Notes: generated by a model from the sequence alone, not told the origin. Positions 1 to 6,484 are shown, counted from the first letter of the stretch. The stretch is DNA of 7,458 bases from Chloroflexota bacterium (GCA_017743585.1 JAGHYP010000131.1:1-7458), one strand, 5' to 3'. Numbers and translations: made by a program.

Positions 1-1508
1 CGCTGCGGATCGAGGTCTAGCACCACTGAGCGCACCCCATTGGCGAGCGCCGCCTGCACAATCTGACTGATCTCTGCGGTCGGATTGGCGCCTTGCAAGC
101 CATGCCATGCGTGAAGGCGCAAGCGAGCGGTTGCCAAAGCCTCTGCAATGCGCGAGAGATCGGTCGCGTTGCGCACAGCGAGCGCGCCTGTGCCGCCTGA
201 CCAAGTAGTGCCTTCGCTGCACCACAGCAATAGCGCGCTCACGTTCGGCGCGGCAGCCTGCAAGCGCGCCACGAAGGCCTCCGCGCCCGGATCGGGCAGC
301 GAGTCAGCGGCGTGATGTGCCAACACGATGCTGTTGGCAAATGGCGTGTTCTGCCGCTCATAAATTGGATAATCAGCGTGCAGATTTTGAAAGAACGTGC
401 TGAAAATCGGGTTTTTCGGCTCGCCGCGCACATTCACGATGCCCGCCTCATGCATTGTATCGCTCCACGCAAACCAGATCACGGCGCCGAGCGCGTGCAT
501 GTACGTATCGCGCAAAAAGCCAATTGTCTTATCCATGTAATTGGCAATGCGCGGCCAATAGCTCTGATTGGTCACATCCACGAGCGCCACGCCAATTTCC
601 GTGATCCAGATCGGCTTATCGGGGAAGGCATCGGTGAATTGGCGCATCAGCGCGTCCAGAGAGCCTGTGTAGTTTGGAAACGGCGCTGCATCCGGGAATG
701 GCGGGACGTGTCCGTAAGGATGCACAGCGATGCCATCGACAGGCAAGTTGCCATTGAGCGCGCGGCGCACAGCGCGTAGGTAAGCGATGCCGCTCGCAGC
801 GCCGCTCGCCAAGCCGCCGCTGATGACCAACGCAGATGGATCAGCTTGGTGAATTGCCTTGCTCGCCAATGCGAGCAGCATCGCGTAATCTTCAGGCTTG
901 ATGTAATGCGAAGTTGGCGCGCCCGCCACGTCGCCTTCGTTCCAAATCTGGTAAGCCGCCACTTGTCCGCGGTAGTGCGCTGCGATTTGCCCCGCGCGGA
1001 TAGCGAAGTCGCGGGCGTAGCGCGCCCAGTCGCCGTTCACCCAAGGCAGGTTGCCCAGAAAGGTATCTTGCAGCAGGATGAGCAGGATGCGCGTGCCGCT
1101 CTGACTGTAAGCGCGGATGATCGGATCATAAAAGGCGAAGGCGCGCTCAGGCGGCTCGCGGCGGCTATCTATGTGCAGCACAAAACGCACCCAGCCCAAG
1201 CCGCGCAACTCCTCAGGCGCAGGGTTGGCGCTCGGATTGTTTGGATCGATATTGATGCCGAGCAAGCGCTCGCGCTGTGGCACGCCGTCGGTCATGAAGA
1301 CGCTGCGGCCATCCAGCGAGCGCGCAGCGCACCAGCCGTGCTCAAAATTCAGCCACAAGTAACCATCCGACTCGACGCGGCGCGAATCCTCAACGGCAAT
1401 GACCTGATTGCGGCGCAAGGTCTGCCCTGTGCGAAAGGCCGCTTGCGTGGAAGGCTGCGAGCGGATGTTGAGGCTATTCACAATGCAGCGATACTGCCGA
1501 AGCGCCAT
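1..1508 (-). CDS. SH3-like domain plus clan GH-A glycoside hydrolase, partial (C-terminus beyond left edge)
   Basis: I translated this gene by hand from the minus strand; 502 codons are present and the frame is still open at base 3. The ATG at 1506-1508 is preceded directly by an in-frame TGA and by a GGAGAG ribosome site about 5 nt upstream, so the start is firm. Residues 6-70 resemble a bacterial SH3 domain (CIVNSLNIRSQPS, then a GYLWLNFEHGWC strand pair). Residues 82-375 look like a GH-A TIM barrel of the GH5/GH39 kind: QIWNEG supplies the likely acid/base Glu191, AVHPYG (261-266) follows, and WITEIG supplies the likely nucleophile Glu304. Residues 390-502 appear to begin another domain (ATARLRLHAWHGL, then VRSVVLDLD) that is cut off. 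It would be expected to hydrolyse a beta-glycosidic polymer or oligosaccharide; the substrate cannot be told. No signal peptide or membrane segment is visible, which is odd for an SH3-linked hydrolase. The fold and catalytic pair are fairly sure, the GH family number is not. Confidence 0.85.
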   Translation of the reverse strand, partial: MALRQYRCIVNSLNIRSQPSTQAAFRTGQTLRRNQVIAVEDSRRVESDGYLWLNFEHGWCAARSLDGRSVFMTDGVPQRERLLGINIDPNNPSANPAPEELRGLGWVRFVLHIDSRREPPERAFAFYDPIIRAYSQSGTRILLILLQDTFLGNLPWVNGDWARYARDFAIRAGQIAAHYRGQVAAYQIWNEGDVAGAPTSHYIKPEDYAMLLALASKAIHQADPSALVISGGLASGAASGIAYLRAVRRALNGNLPVDGIAVHPYGHVPPFPDAAPFPNYTGSLDALMRQFTDAFPDKPIWITEIGVALVDVTNQSYWPRIANYMDKTIGFLRDTYMHALGAVIWFAWSDTMHEAGIVNVRGEPKNPIFSTFFQNLHADYPIYERQNTPFANSIVLAHHAADSLPDPGAEAFVARLQAAAPNVSALLLWCSEGTTWSGGTGALAVRNATDLSRIAEALATARLRLHAWHGLQGANPTAEISQIVQAALANGVRSVVLDLDPQ

Positions 1509-1618
1509 TCACTCTCTCCGCCAGAATCTGCGCTGAGCCGCGCCCGAATCTAGCGCTGAACGCGCAAAAGCGCAAACGCTGTGCGATGCATAACTCACCT
1601 ATCGCGCACAATGGCGCA

Positions 1619-1627
1619 TGTTATAAT
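1619..1627 (+). promoter_or_regulatory. Extended -10 promoter for the PyrK/PyrD-like operon
   Basis: The sequence TGTTATAAT is a perfect extended -10 element (TG, one base, then TATAAT). It lies about 60 nt before the PyrK-like start, giving a predicted 5' UTR of about 50 nt. No good -35 box is present at 17 nt, which is common with extended -10 promoters. Its core TTATAA is self-complementary, so the same bases could serve a leftward transcript for the divergent glycoside hydrolase. An imperfect inverted repeat (TGTGCGAT at 1580-1587 against ATCGCGCACA at 1601-1610) sits where a regulator could block the -35 region. Confidence 0.55.
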
Positions 1628-1685
1628 GGCTGTGTAGTGACTGTATGACAAGATTGATGCATATTTTTCGAAAATAAAGCGCTAC

Positions 1686-2453
1686 ATGCATCAGCGGCAA
1701 GCGGTCATCGAGCGCATCAGGCGCGTCTCAGCAGGCGTGCAACGCCTTGAGCTGGCGGTTGAGCCGCCGCAGCGAGCGCTGAGCGGCGGGCAGTTCTTCC
1801 TTGCGCGCACAACTGCTACATACGACCCATATCTGCGCGAAGCATGGTTGCCAGTCGCGCTGAACGACAAGACGATCGTCGTTGAGCGCCCGACGCGCTA
1901 TCAGTATCTGCCGAATCAAGTGGTAGATTTGCTCGGTCCGCTCGGCAAGCCGTTTCCGCTGCGCAACTCGGCGCGCGCGCTCTTGCTGATCGCCTATGAA
2001 GCGGCGCCCTCTATCTTCCTGCTGATGCTGCAGAGCGCTTTGGCGCGCAACAGCGCGGCGACGCTCGTTCTGATCGGGCAGGCGCAACAGTATCCGCTGG
2101 AAGCGTTGCCCTCTGCGCTGGAAGTCATCCGCGCTGAGCATTACGAGACTTGGGCAGAGCGCGCGCAGCACATCGCATGGGCAGATCAGATTTTCGCCGT
2201 GGCGCCGCCGCCCTACGACTTGCCTGCTTACATGCGCTTGCTGGAAGATGCACAGCGCGTCCGTCACGCGGTGAGCGCTGAGCTGCTCTACGGCATCTTT
2301 CAGCCGCCGATGCCGTGCGGGATCGGCGCATGCCAAGCCTGCCTTGTGCGCTTGCAAAACGGCGACGAAGTGCCTGCCTGCACAGAGGGCATGGCGTTTG
2401 ATCTAACGCGCGTCAATCTGCTGCAGAGCTTGGCGGATAGCGCGGGAGCGTGA
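1686..2453 (+). CDS. PyrK-like dihydroorotate dehydrogenase electron-transfer subunit (FAD/NAD motifs degenerate)
   Basis: This 255-residue protein has the length and order of PyrK, the iron-sulfur flavoprotein that passes electrons from the PyrD FMN to NAD. Residues 5-92 resemble the ferredoxin-reductase beta barrel and include VDLLGPLGKPFPL (80-92), close to the PyrK LGPLG motif. Residues 97-200 would be the nucleotide domain. The C-terminal cluster motif is intact: Cys211, Cys216, Cys219 and Cys232 in C-x4-C-x2-C-x12-C spacing, the PyrK [2Fe-2S] pattern. Two family motifs are not recognisable: the RPxS-type FAD motif is replaced by REAWLPVAL (51-59), and the glycine-rich GGGxGxAPL loop by AYEAAPSIF (103-111). 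The gene is followed after 4 nt by the PyrD-like gene, so the two are surely co-transcribed and likely form a complex. No strong ribosome site precedes the ATG; a 10-codon frame at 1645-1677 ends just upstream. Family membership is good; activity as a true PyrK is uncertain. Confidence 0.8.
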   Translation: MHQRQAVIERIRRVSAGVQRLELAVEPPQRALSGGQFFLARTTATYDPYLREAWLPVALNDKTIVVERPTRYQYLPNQVVDLLGPLGKPFPLRNSARALLLIAYEAAPSIFLLMLQSALARNSAATLVLIGQAQQYPLEALPSALEVIRAEHYETWAERAQHIAWADQIFAVAPPPYDLPAYMRLLEDAQRVRHAVSAELLYGIFQPPMPCGIGACQACLVRLQNGDEVPACTEGMAFDLTRVNLLQSLADSAGA

Positions 2454-2457
2454 AGCG

Positions 2458-3387
2458 ATGCTCGAGATCACGACGGGCAAAATGACGCTGCGCCTGAGCC
2501 CACCTGTGATGGGCGCCTCAGGCGCGTTCGGCTTCGCGGGCGAGTACGGCAAGCTGATCGATCTGAGCACGCTCGGCGCGCTGGTGACCAATCCGATCTC
2601 GCTCAGAGCGCGCCGCGCCGCAACGGGCGCGCGCGTTGTGCCGTTGGATAGCGGCGTGTTGATTCACACAGGGCTGCCCAACGGCGGCATTTACAAGATG
2701 CACCGCCAATACGCTGCCAAATGGCGCGCCAGCCCGATTCCAGTGATCGTGCATCTGATCGGCACGCCTGAAGACTTGGCAGAATGCGCCGCCTTCCTCG
2801 ATCAGCAAGCTGAGATCGCCGCCATAGAGCTGGGAATCAACGACGCGCTGACCGCGCGCGAGGTGCGCGCAATGGTCGCTAGGGTGCGCGCGCAGACGCA
2901 ACTGCCGCTCTTGGCGAAGCTGCCGCTCTATCAGGCGGTCAATTTGGCGGCGGCCGCTGCGGATGGCGGCGCAAATGCGCTGGTGATCGCGGCGCCGCCG
3001 CGCGGCACGGCGCGCGACCCGCTCAGCGGGCAATTGGTCGGCGGCAGAGTGTACGGCCCCTGGCTGAAGCCGCTCGCCGTGCGCATTGTCGGTCAGCTGG
3101 CGCCGCGCCTGAGCATCCCGATCATCGGTTGCGGCGGCATTCATCATCCTGATGACGCCCGCGATTTCTTCGAGGCGGGCGCGCGCGCCGTGCAGCTCGA
3201 TTCAGTCGTTTGGGCGCGCCCAGAGATGGTGATAGCCATTGCCAAGGCGTTCAGCGGCGGCGAGCTGACGCGCGCGGCGGGCGCTCTGGCAGATGAATGG
3301 CGTCCGCTGGGCGAGCCTGCTGAGCGGCGCACAACGCTGATCCCCGCGCCGCCGCCGCCACACGTGCCTTCGCCGCCCGAAATCTAG
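2458..3387 (+). CDS. PyrD-like class 1 dihydroorotate dehydrogenase family flavoprotein, catalytic motif missing
   Basis: This 309-residue protein has the size and framework of class 1B PyrD, the FMN TIM barrel that oxidises dihydroorotate in pyrimidine synthesis. Framework motifs are clear: PPVMGASGAFGF (15-26), GLPNGG (72-77, GLQNPG in PyrD), the FMN lysine in LLAKLPLY (Lys154), GRVYGPWLKPLAVR (196-209), and the FMN phosphate site IIGCGGIHHPDDARDF (222-237). The substrate and catalytic loop is not conserved: where PyrD has NxSCPN with its catalytic cysteine, this protein has IELGIND (123-129). The later substrate asparagine region reads LVIAAPPRG (175-183). The tail after residue 295 is proline-rich. 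A GGGAG-like ribosome site lies at about 2443-2448 inside the end of the upstream gene, 4 nt away, supporting coupling. I read it as an FMN oxidoreductase that may bind a different substrate; a very divergent true PyrD remains possible. Its stop directly abuts that of the convergent aminotransferase gene. Confidence 0.8.
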   Translation: MLEITTGKMTLRLSPPVMGASGAFGFAGEYGKLIDLSTLGALVTNPISLRARRAATGARVVPLDSGVLIHTGLPNGGIYKMHRQYAAKWRASPIPVIVHLIGTPEDLAECAAFLDQQAEIAAIELGINDALTAREVRAMVARVRAQTQLPLLAKLPLYQAVNLAAAAADGGANALVIAAPPRGTARDPLSGQLVGGRVYGPWLKPLAVRIVGQLAPRLSIPIIGCGGIHHPDDARDFFEAGARAVQLDSVVWARPEMVIAIAKAFSGGELTRAAGALADEWRPLGEPAERRTTLIPAPPPPHVPSPPEI

Positions 3388-4332
3388 CTAAGCTGTGCCG
3401 ATCGTCTCGCTGGCGTAGACAGGATGCAGCCAGTGCGCATATTGCGGCACATTGCCGCGCACCACGTTGAAGAACAGCTCGCGCAATGCGCGCACGAACT
3501 CGCCCATCTTGCCGCCGCCGATCGGGCGGTGATCCACATAGGCGACCGCCGCCACTTGCACGCCTGTGCCGCATAGGAAAATCTCATCGGCCACGTACAG
3601 CTCGCTGCGGTCGATCTCGCGCTCGATCACCTCGTAGCCCATCTGCTCTGGGATCAGCGTCAGGAGCGTGCGCCGCACAATGCCCTCTAAGATGTTGGAA
3701 TGGACAGGCGGCGTGATCACTTTGCCATTGCGCACCATGAACAGATTCGCCGCGCTCGCCTCCGAGACGTGACCGTCTTGATTCAGCACAACGGCTTCAT
3801 CGTGTCCGTTGAGCATGACTTCGGTCTTGATAAACGCCGAGTTCACGTAGACGCCGCTGATCTTGCCGCGCACAGGGATGGCGGTATCGTCCACGCGCCG
3901 CCAAGTGGACGTGCCGAGCTTGAGACCTTCTTCATGCTCAAGGTAGCTGCCGAACGGAATGGCGAAGATGGTCAGGTCGTGCTCGAGGTTGTGCAGGCGC
4001 ACGCCGATGCCTTCGTGCGATTTGTAGACCAAAGGTCGGATGTAAATATCTTGGCGGTAGCCTTCGTGGCGCAGCAGGTCAACGAGGATGTCGCGCAGCT
4101 GCTCAGGCGTGTGCGGTAAATCCATCATCATCATCTGAGCGGATTGCTTCAGACGCACGAAGTGATCGAGCGGACGGAATAAGTACAGCTCCCCCTTCGC
4201 TTCATTCCAGTAGCCGCGCAGGCCGCCGAAGACCGCTGTGCCGTAGTTCAAGGCATGCGTCATCACGCTGACCTTCGCCTGCTCGATTGGGACAATTTTC
4301 CCTTGAAAAAAGGCAAAACGTGGGCCGCTCAT
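3388..4332 (-). CDS. ilvE: Branched-chain amino acid aminotransferase (class IV PLP enzyme)
   Basis: This 314-residue protein matches IlvE in length and motifs. It would transfer the amino group between glutamate and the keto acids of leucine, isoleucine and valine in the cytoplasm, using pyridoxal phosphate. The start FAFFQGKIVPIEQAKVSV and ALNYGTAVFGGLRGYW (27-42) are typical of the small domain. Lys157 in RGKISGVYVNS is the expected PLP lysine. The class IV signature follows as a run of EAVVLNQDGHVSEASAANLF (179-198), with Glu191 as the likely ring-nitrogen partner. NILEGIVRRTLL (213-224) and FLCGTGVQV (252-260, in place of the usual GTAAEV-type loop) complete the fold. An AAGGAG ribosome site sits 8 nt before the ATG. 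The gene stands alone and is convergent with the PyrD-like gene, with no base between the stops. D-amino-acid or aminodeoxychorismate enzymes share the fold, but IlvE fits best. Confidence 0.93.
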   Translation of the reverse strand: MSGPRFAFFQGKIVPIEQAKVSVMTHALNYGTAVFGGLRGYWNEAKGELYLFRPLDHFVRLKQSAQMMMMDLPHTPEQLRDILVDLLRHEGYRQDIYIRPLVYKSHEGIGVRLHNLEHDLTIFAIPFGSYLEHEEGLKLGTSTWRRVDDTAIPVRGKISGVYVNSAFIKTEVMLNGHDEAVVLNQDGHVSEASAANLFMVRNGKVITPPVHSNILEGIVRRTLLTLIPEQMGYEVIEREIDRSELYVADEIFLCGTGVQVAAVAYVDHRPIGGGKMGEFVRALRELFFNVVRGNVPQYAHWLHPVYASETIGTA

Positions 4333-4384
4333 CAGAAGCGCTCCTTAACCGTACAAGCAACACCACAGGCCGCAAGATAGCCTT

Positions 4385-4413
4385 ATTGTAGATCGAATGG
4401 CGCGAAATGGCGA
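4385..4413 (-). promoter_or_regulatory. Putative sigma70-type promoter of ilvE
   Basis: On the minus strand a TACAAT -10 box (plus-strand 4385-4390) differs from consensus at one base. It is preceded at exactly 17 nt by TCGCCA (4408-4413), which matches TTGACA at four of six positions. It lies about 52 nt before the ilvE start. No leader peptide rich in branched-chain codons and no attenuator-like hairpin followed by a T run is visible in between. Confidence 0.4.
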
Positions 4414-4754
4414 GCGCACAGCATGGCGCTGCGATCCGAGAGTGCCGCCTGCGATACGCCGAGAGAGGATTGCAGCCTAAGGTGAACGAGCAAAGCGTGC
4501 GATCCGTGCCACAGCGCTGCTCGTTTTGTCGCGGTTCGCGGAGAGATCGCTGCCGCATCTGCTCGCGTTGCGCTTGCTGAGCGCCGCGCATTTTGCAGCT
4601 CGACCTCACAAGCGCGCTGCGGAATTTGTGCCATCGCTCGCAGGCGAGCGCGATTGGCGGCCCAGCAGCCGCTCAGCGCGATAGTTGCGGTCGCCTGCGC
4701 TGTGGTAGCTGGAGCGCGACCTAGTTGCGGCGGGGCTTGCGCGCGGCGTCGAGA
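4414..4754. other. Intergenic region between ilvE and the SRPBCC-domain gene
   Basis: This GC-rich stretch has no open frame that resembles a protein family and lies between two minus-strand genes. It holds several inverted repeats: CGCTCG/CGAGCG around a 4-nt loop (4635-4650), GCGGC/GCCGC (4657-4672), and a 9-bp pair CGCAGGCGA (4639-4647) with TCGCCTGCG (4691-4699) enclosing the second one. None is followed by a T run, so an intrinsic terminator for the SRPBCC gene is not supported. A 57-codon plus-strand frame with a cysteine-rich end (4407-4580) runs through it and is discussed as a finding. Confidence 0.5.
4639..4699. repeat. Nested inverted repeats in intergenic DNA
   Basis: The arms CGCAGGCGA (4639-4647) and TCGCCTGCG (4691-4699) are perfectly complementary over 9 bp. 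The enclosed segment carries its own 5-bp hairpin, GCGGC with GCCGC (4657-4672). The left arm can pair alternatively with its neighbour (CGCTCG 4635-4640 with CGAGCG 4645-4650), so two mutually exclusive folds are possible. Base composition is very GC-rich, so chance pairing is a real alternative. Confidence 0.35.
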
Positions 4755-6005
4755 TCAAGAGTCGTGCGGCGTCAGCGGACGGGCGCGCACACGACTGCGC
4801 GCGGCGAGCCGCGCACGCCCAGCGGACGCAACGCTCGGCGACGGACGGACAGGCACGCGCCTCTTGCGCCAAAGTGCATTGCGATGCGCAACGGGCGGCT
4901 CGGGCGCGCTCGGCGCGATGAGACTTGCCACAATTTCGTGCAGATCAGTGCGCATCTGCTCGCTCGGGCGCGGAATGCCGAAGACTTCCCAGATGCTGAC
5001 TTCGCCTGTGTCGTAGAGCGTGGTCGGCTTTGGTTTGGTGTCCCGCTCGCGCGCGGACGGCTTGGGCAACGGCGAGCCTTGAGGGGGCGTTGGCGGGACT
5101 TCAGGCAAGGTGTGCGGTCTAGGCGGCGTAGATTCGAGAGCTTGTGTCGGCCCGGCGGGCGGCGGCTTCGGCGCGACGAGCGAGATAGGCACAGTGCGCG
5201 CCGCGGCGTCCCAAGTTGGCTCGTCTTTGCGCGCAGTGTCTTTATGCGTAGTGTCTCTGTGTACAGTTGTCGCTTGCAGCGCCTCGGCCAGACCTTTTGG
5301 CTTGCGCGGCTTGGTATCAGCAGCGGGATCGGCGGGCGCATGCTCAGCAGCGCTCAGCTTGGTCACAAAAGATGGCTCGGTCACTGGCTGATGGATGCGC
5401 GTTGGCATGGCAGGCTCGGGCAAGTCGTCATCGCCGATGACGATCGGCGCTCGTGGCGGAGTGCTAACCGCTTGTGCGCGCGTCACTTGTGCTCCGCGCG
5501 CGGCGCGCGCCGCAGCATCAGGCGCAGGCCGCATGGCAACTCGCGCTTGCCGCTCAGGATCGAGCCGCGCGCCGCTGCGCTCCACCAATTTGCGCAAATT
5601 GCGTAGACTTTCCGCCATCAAGTTCTCTGTGCGCCGCCGCTCGCCGAGCAGCTCGCGCAGCCCGCTGAATATGCCGCGCCGACGATACTCGACGACCCAA
5701 TTGACAAGCGTGCCCTCAGGCGCGGGTTGCAAGCGGAAACGCGCTCGGAAGGCGCGGTAAGGACCGTCCACAATTTTGTACTCGTAGCCGATGTTCTCTA
5801 GCCATGCCGTGATCTCTTCGACTGTGCTCCTGCCGCGTTCATCGGTGCAGCGGCGGCGCACGCCGACGCCTTGCGCGCGCGTGGTGAGGATCGAGAGCTG
5901 CTTGCAGCCAAGGTGCCAGCGCGTGACGTGCTCGGGGCGCGTCAAATACGTCCAGATGGTCTCAGCGGAGGCGGCGATCAGAATGCGTTGATCGATCAGA
6001 GGCAC
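4755..6005 (-). CDS. SRPBCC/START-like domain protein with long proline-rich disordered tail
   Basis: The start is a GTG at 6003-6005 with GGGAA about 7 nt upstream; the protein has 416 residues. Residues 1-143 look like an SRPBCC (polyketide cyclase/START-like) domain: the opening strand RILIAASAETIWTYLTRPEHVTRW (split here as RILIAASAET and IWTYLTRPEHVTRW) is a classic start, followed by EITAWLENIGYEYKIVDG (64-81) and a long final helix (113-143). Such domains bind a hydrophobic ligand in a helix-grip cavity; ligand and role are unknown here. From about 145 on, the sequence is rich in Pro, Ala, Thr, Lys and Arg and probably disordered. An ordered-looking island at 330-363 (YDTGEVSIWEVFGIPRPSEQ and an amphipathic stretch after it) interrupts it. 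The last 40 residues are strongly basic (WRKRRVPVRP), perhaps for nucleic-acid or membrane contact. No signal peptide or membrane segment is seen. The domain call is moderate; the tail has no known family to me. Confidence 0.75.
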   Translation of the reverse strand: MPLIDQRILIAASAETIWTYLTRPEHVTRWHLGCKQLSILTTRAQGVGVRRRCTDERGRSTVEEITAWLENIGYEYKIVDGPYRAFRARFRLQPAPEGTLVNWVVEYRRRGIFSGLRELLGERRRTENLMAESLRNLRKLVERSGARLDPERQARVAMRPAPDAAARAARGAQVTRAQAVSTPPRAPIVIGDDDLPEPAMPTRIHQPVTEPSFVTKLSAAEHAPADPAADTKPRKPKGLAEALQATTVHRDTTHKDTARKDEPTWDAAARTVPISLVAPKPPPAGPTQALESTPPRPHTLPEVPPTPPQGSPLPKPSARERDTKPKPTTLYDTGEVSIWEVFGIPRPSEQMRTDLHEIVASLIAPSAPEPPVAHRNALWRKRRVPVRPSPSVASAGRARLAARSRVRARPLTPHDS

Positions 6006-6264
6006 GGCAGCTTCCCTGCTGTACGAACACTGCGCATAACCTACGCTCAGCAGACGCTCAACCTATCCTACCAGAGAATCAGCGCAGGGTCTAGCAGGGT
6101 TCGCTTCTAACTGAGCTTGGAAATAGATTGGCAGGCTCTTGGCTAGGCACTCGTTTTGACTGACATCTGATAGGCTTTTGGCACTTCAGAAGCACGTATC
6201 GAGCAGATATTTTCGCATGATGAGCATCTGCAGGTTCGTGATTGCCGCTGTGGCGCCGGCGCAG
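6006..6264. other. Intergenic stretch without recognisable gene
   Basis: Between the SRPBCC gene start and the permease remnant I see no conserved coding segment on either strand. The part next to the GTG at 6005 should contain the SRPBCC gene promoter on the minus strand. TAGGAT- and TAGGTT-like boxes are present there but none has a convincing -35 partner. The right part (about 6178-6264) is open in one plus frame but matches nothing I recognise. It may be further degraded remains of the gene whose 3' end follows. Confidence 0.4.
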
Positions 6265-6421
6265 CCCAACGTGACCGTGAAGGGCTACGCCAGCTGCGAA
6301 GAAATTCAGCTACAGGCTGCTGAGGCTCGGCGCGGTCATCGCCAGCATTCCGCCCGTGACCATCTTCGTGCTCCTACAGAAGCAATTCATGAGCGGCTTC
6401 GCGCTCGGACGCGATAAGTGA
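6265..6421 (+). pseudogene. Remnant of a MalG-type sugar ABC transporter permease (C-terminal end only)
   Basis: The frame ending with TGA at 6419-6421 reads, from about 6305, FSYRLLRLGAVIASIPPV followed by TIFVLLQKQFMSGFALGRDK and the stop. This is the usual last segment of carbohydrate ABC permeases of the MalG family: a GAVIAS-IPPV membrane helix, then an F-x-LQ-x-x-F-x-x-G ending with a short basic tail. The same frame has a stop at 6278-6280. Just upstream, other frames give fragments that could belong to the same protein (PNVTVKGYAS from 6265 in one frame, GLRQL in another), consistent with frameshifts. No start codon or upstream membrane helices are present, so a whole permease of about 280 residues is reduced to roughly its last 40-50. 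The 3' end is convincing; the 5' boundary is a guess. Confidence 0.55.
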
Positions 6422-6484
6422 GCCTTCGGGCGCTCGCCAAGCCGCTCTACTGACGCCTTGCATCGCAGACGATCAGGGCGCGAG

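Noticed and set aside
312..1553. Plus-strand open frames of 155 and 235 codons
   Set aside because: They are antisense to the glycoside hydrolase, whose minus-strand frame has recognisable domains and catalytic motifs; the plus frames have Arg/Ala/His-rich composition typical of GC-rich shadows.
4202..4634. Minus-strand frames upstream of and overlapping the ilvE start
   Set aside because: They overlap the ilvE N-terminus in another frame, and the ilvE start has a strong AAGGAG site and a conserved N-terminal sequence.
4725..5606. A 293-codon plus-strand frame opposite the SRPBCC gene, plus two shorter ones
   Set aside because: Arg-rich with no motif; the opposite strand carries a clear SRPBCC start. 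The low-complexity tail keeps several frames open by composition.
6178..6417. A 79-codon plus frame starting TTG
   Set aside because: It crosses the permease remnant in the wrong frame and has no family resemblance; the permease-like tail in the other frame explains the DNA better.
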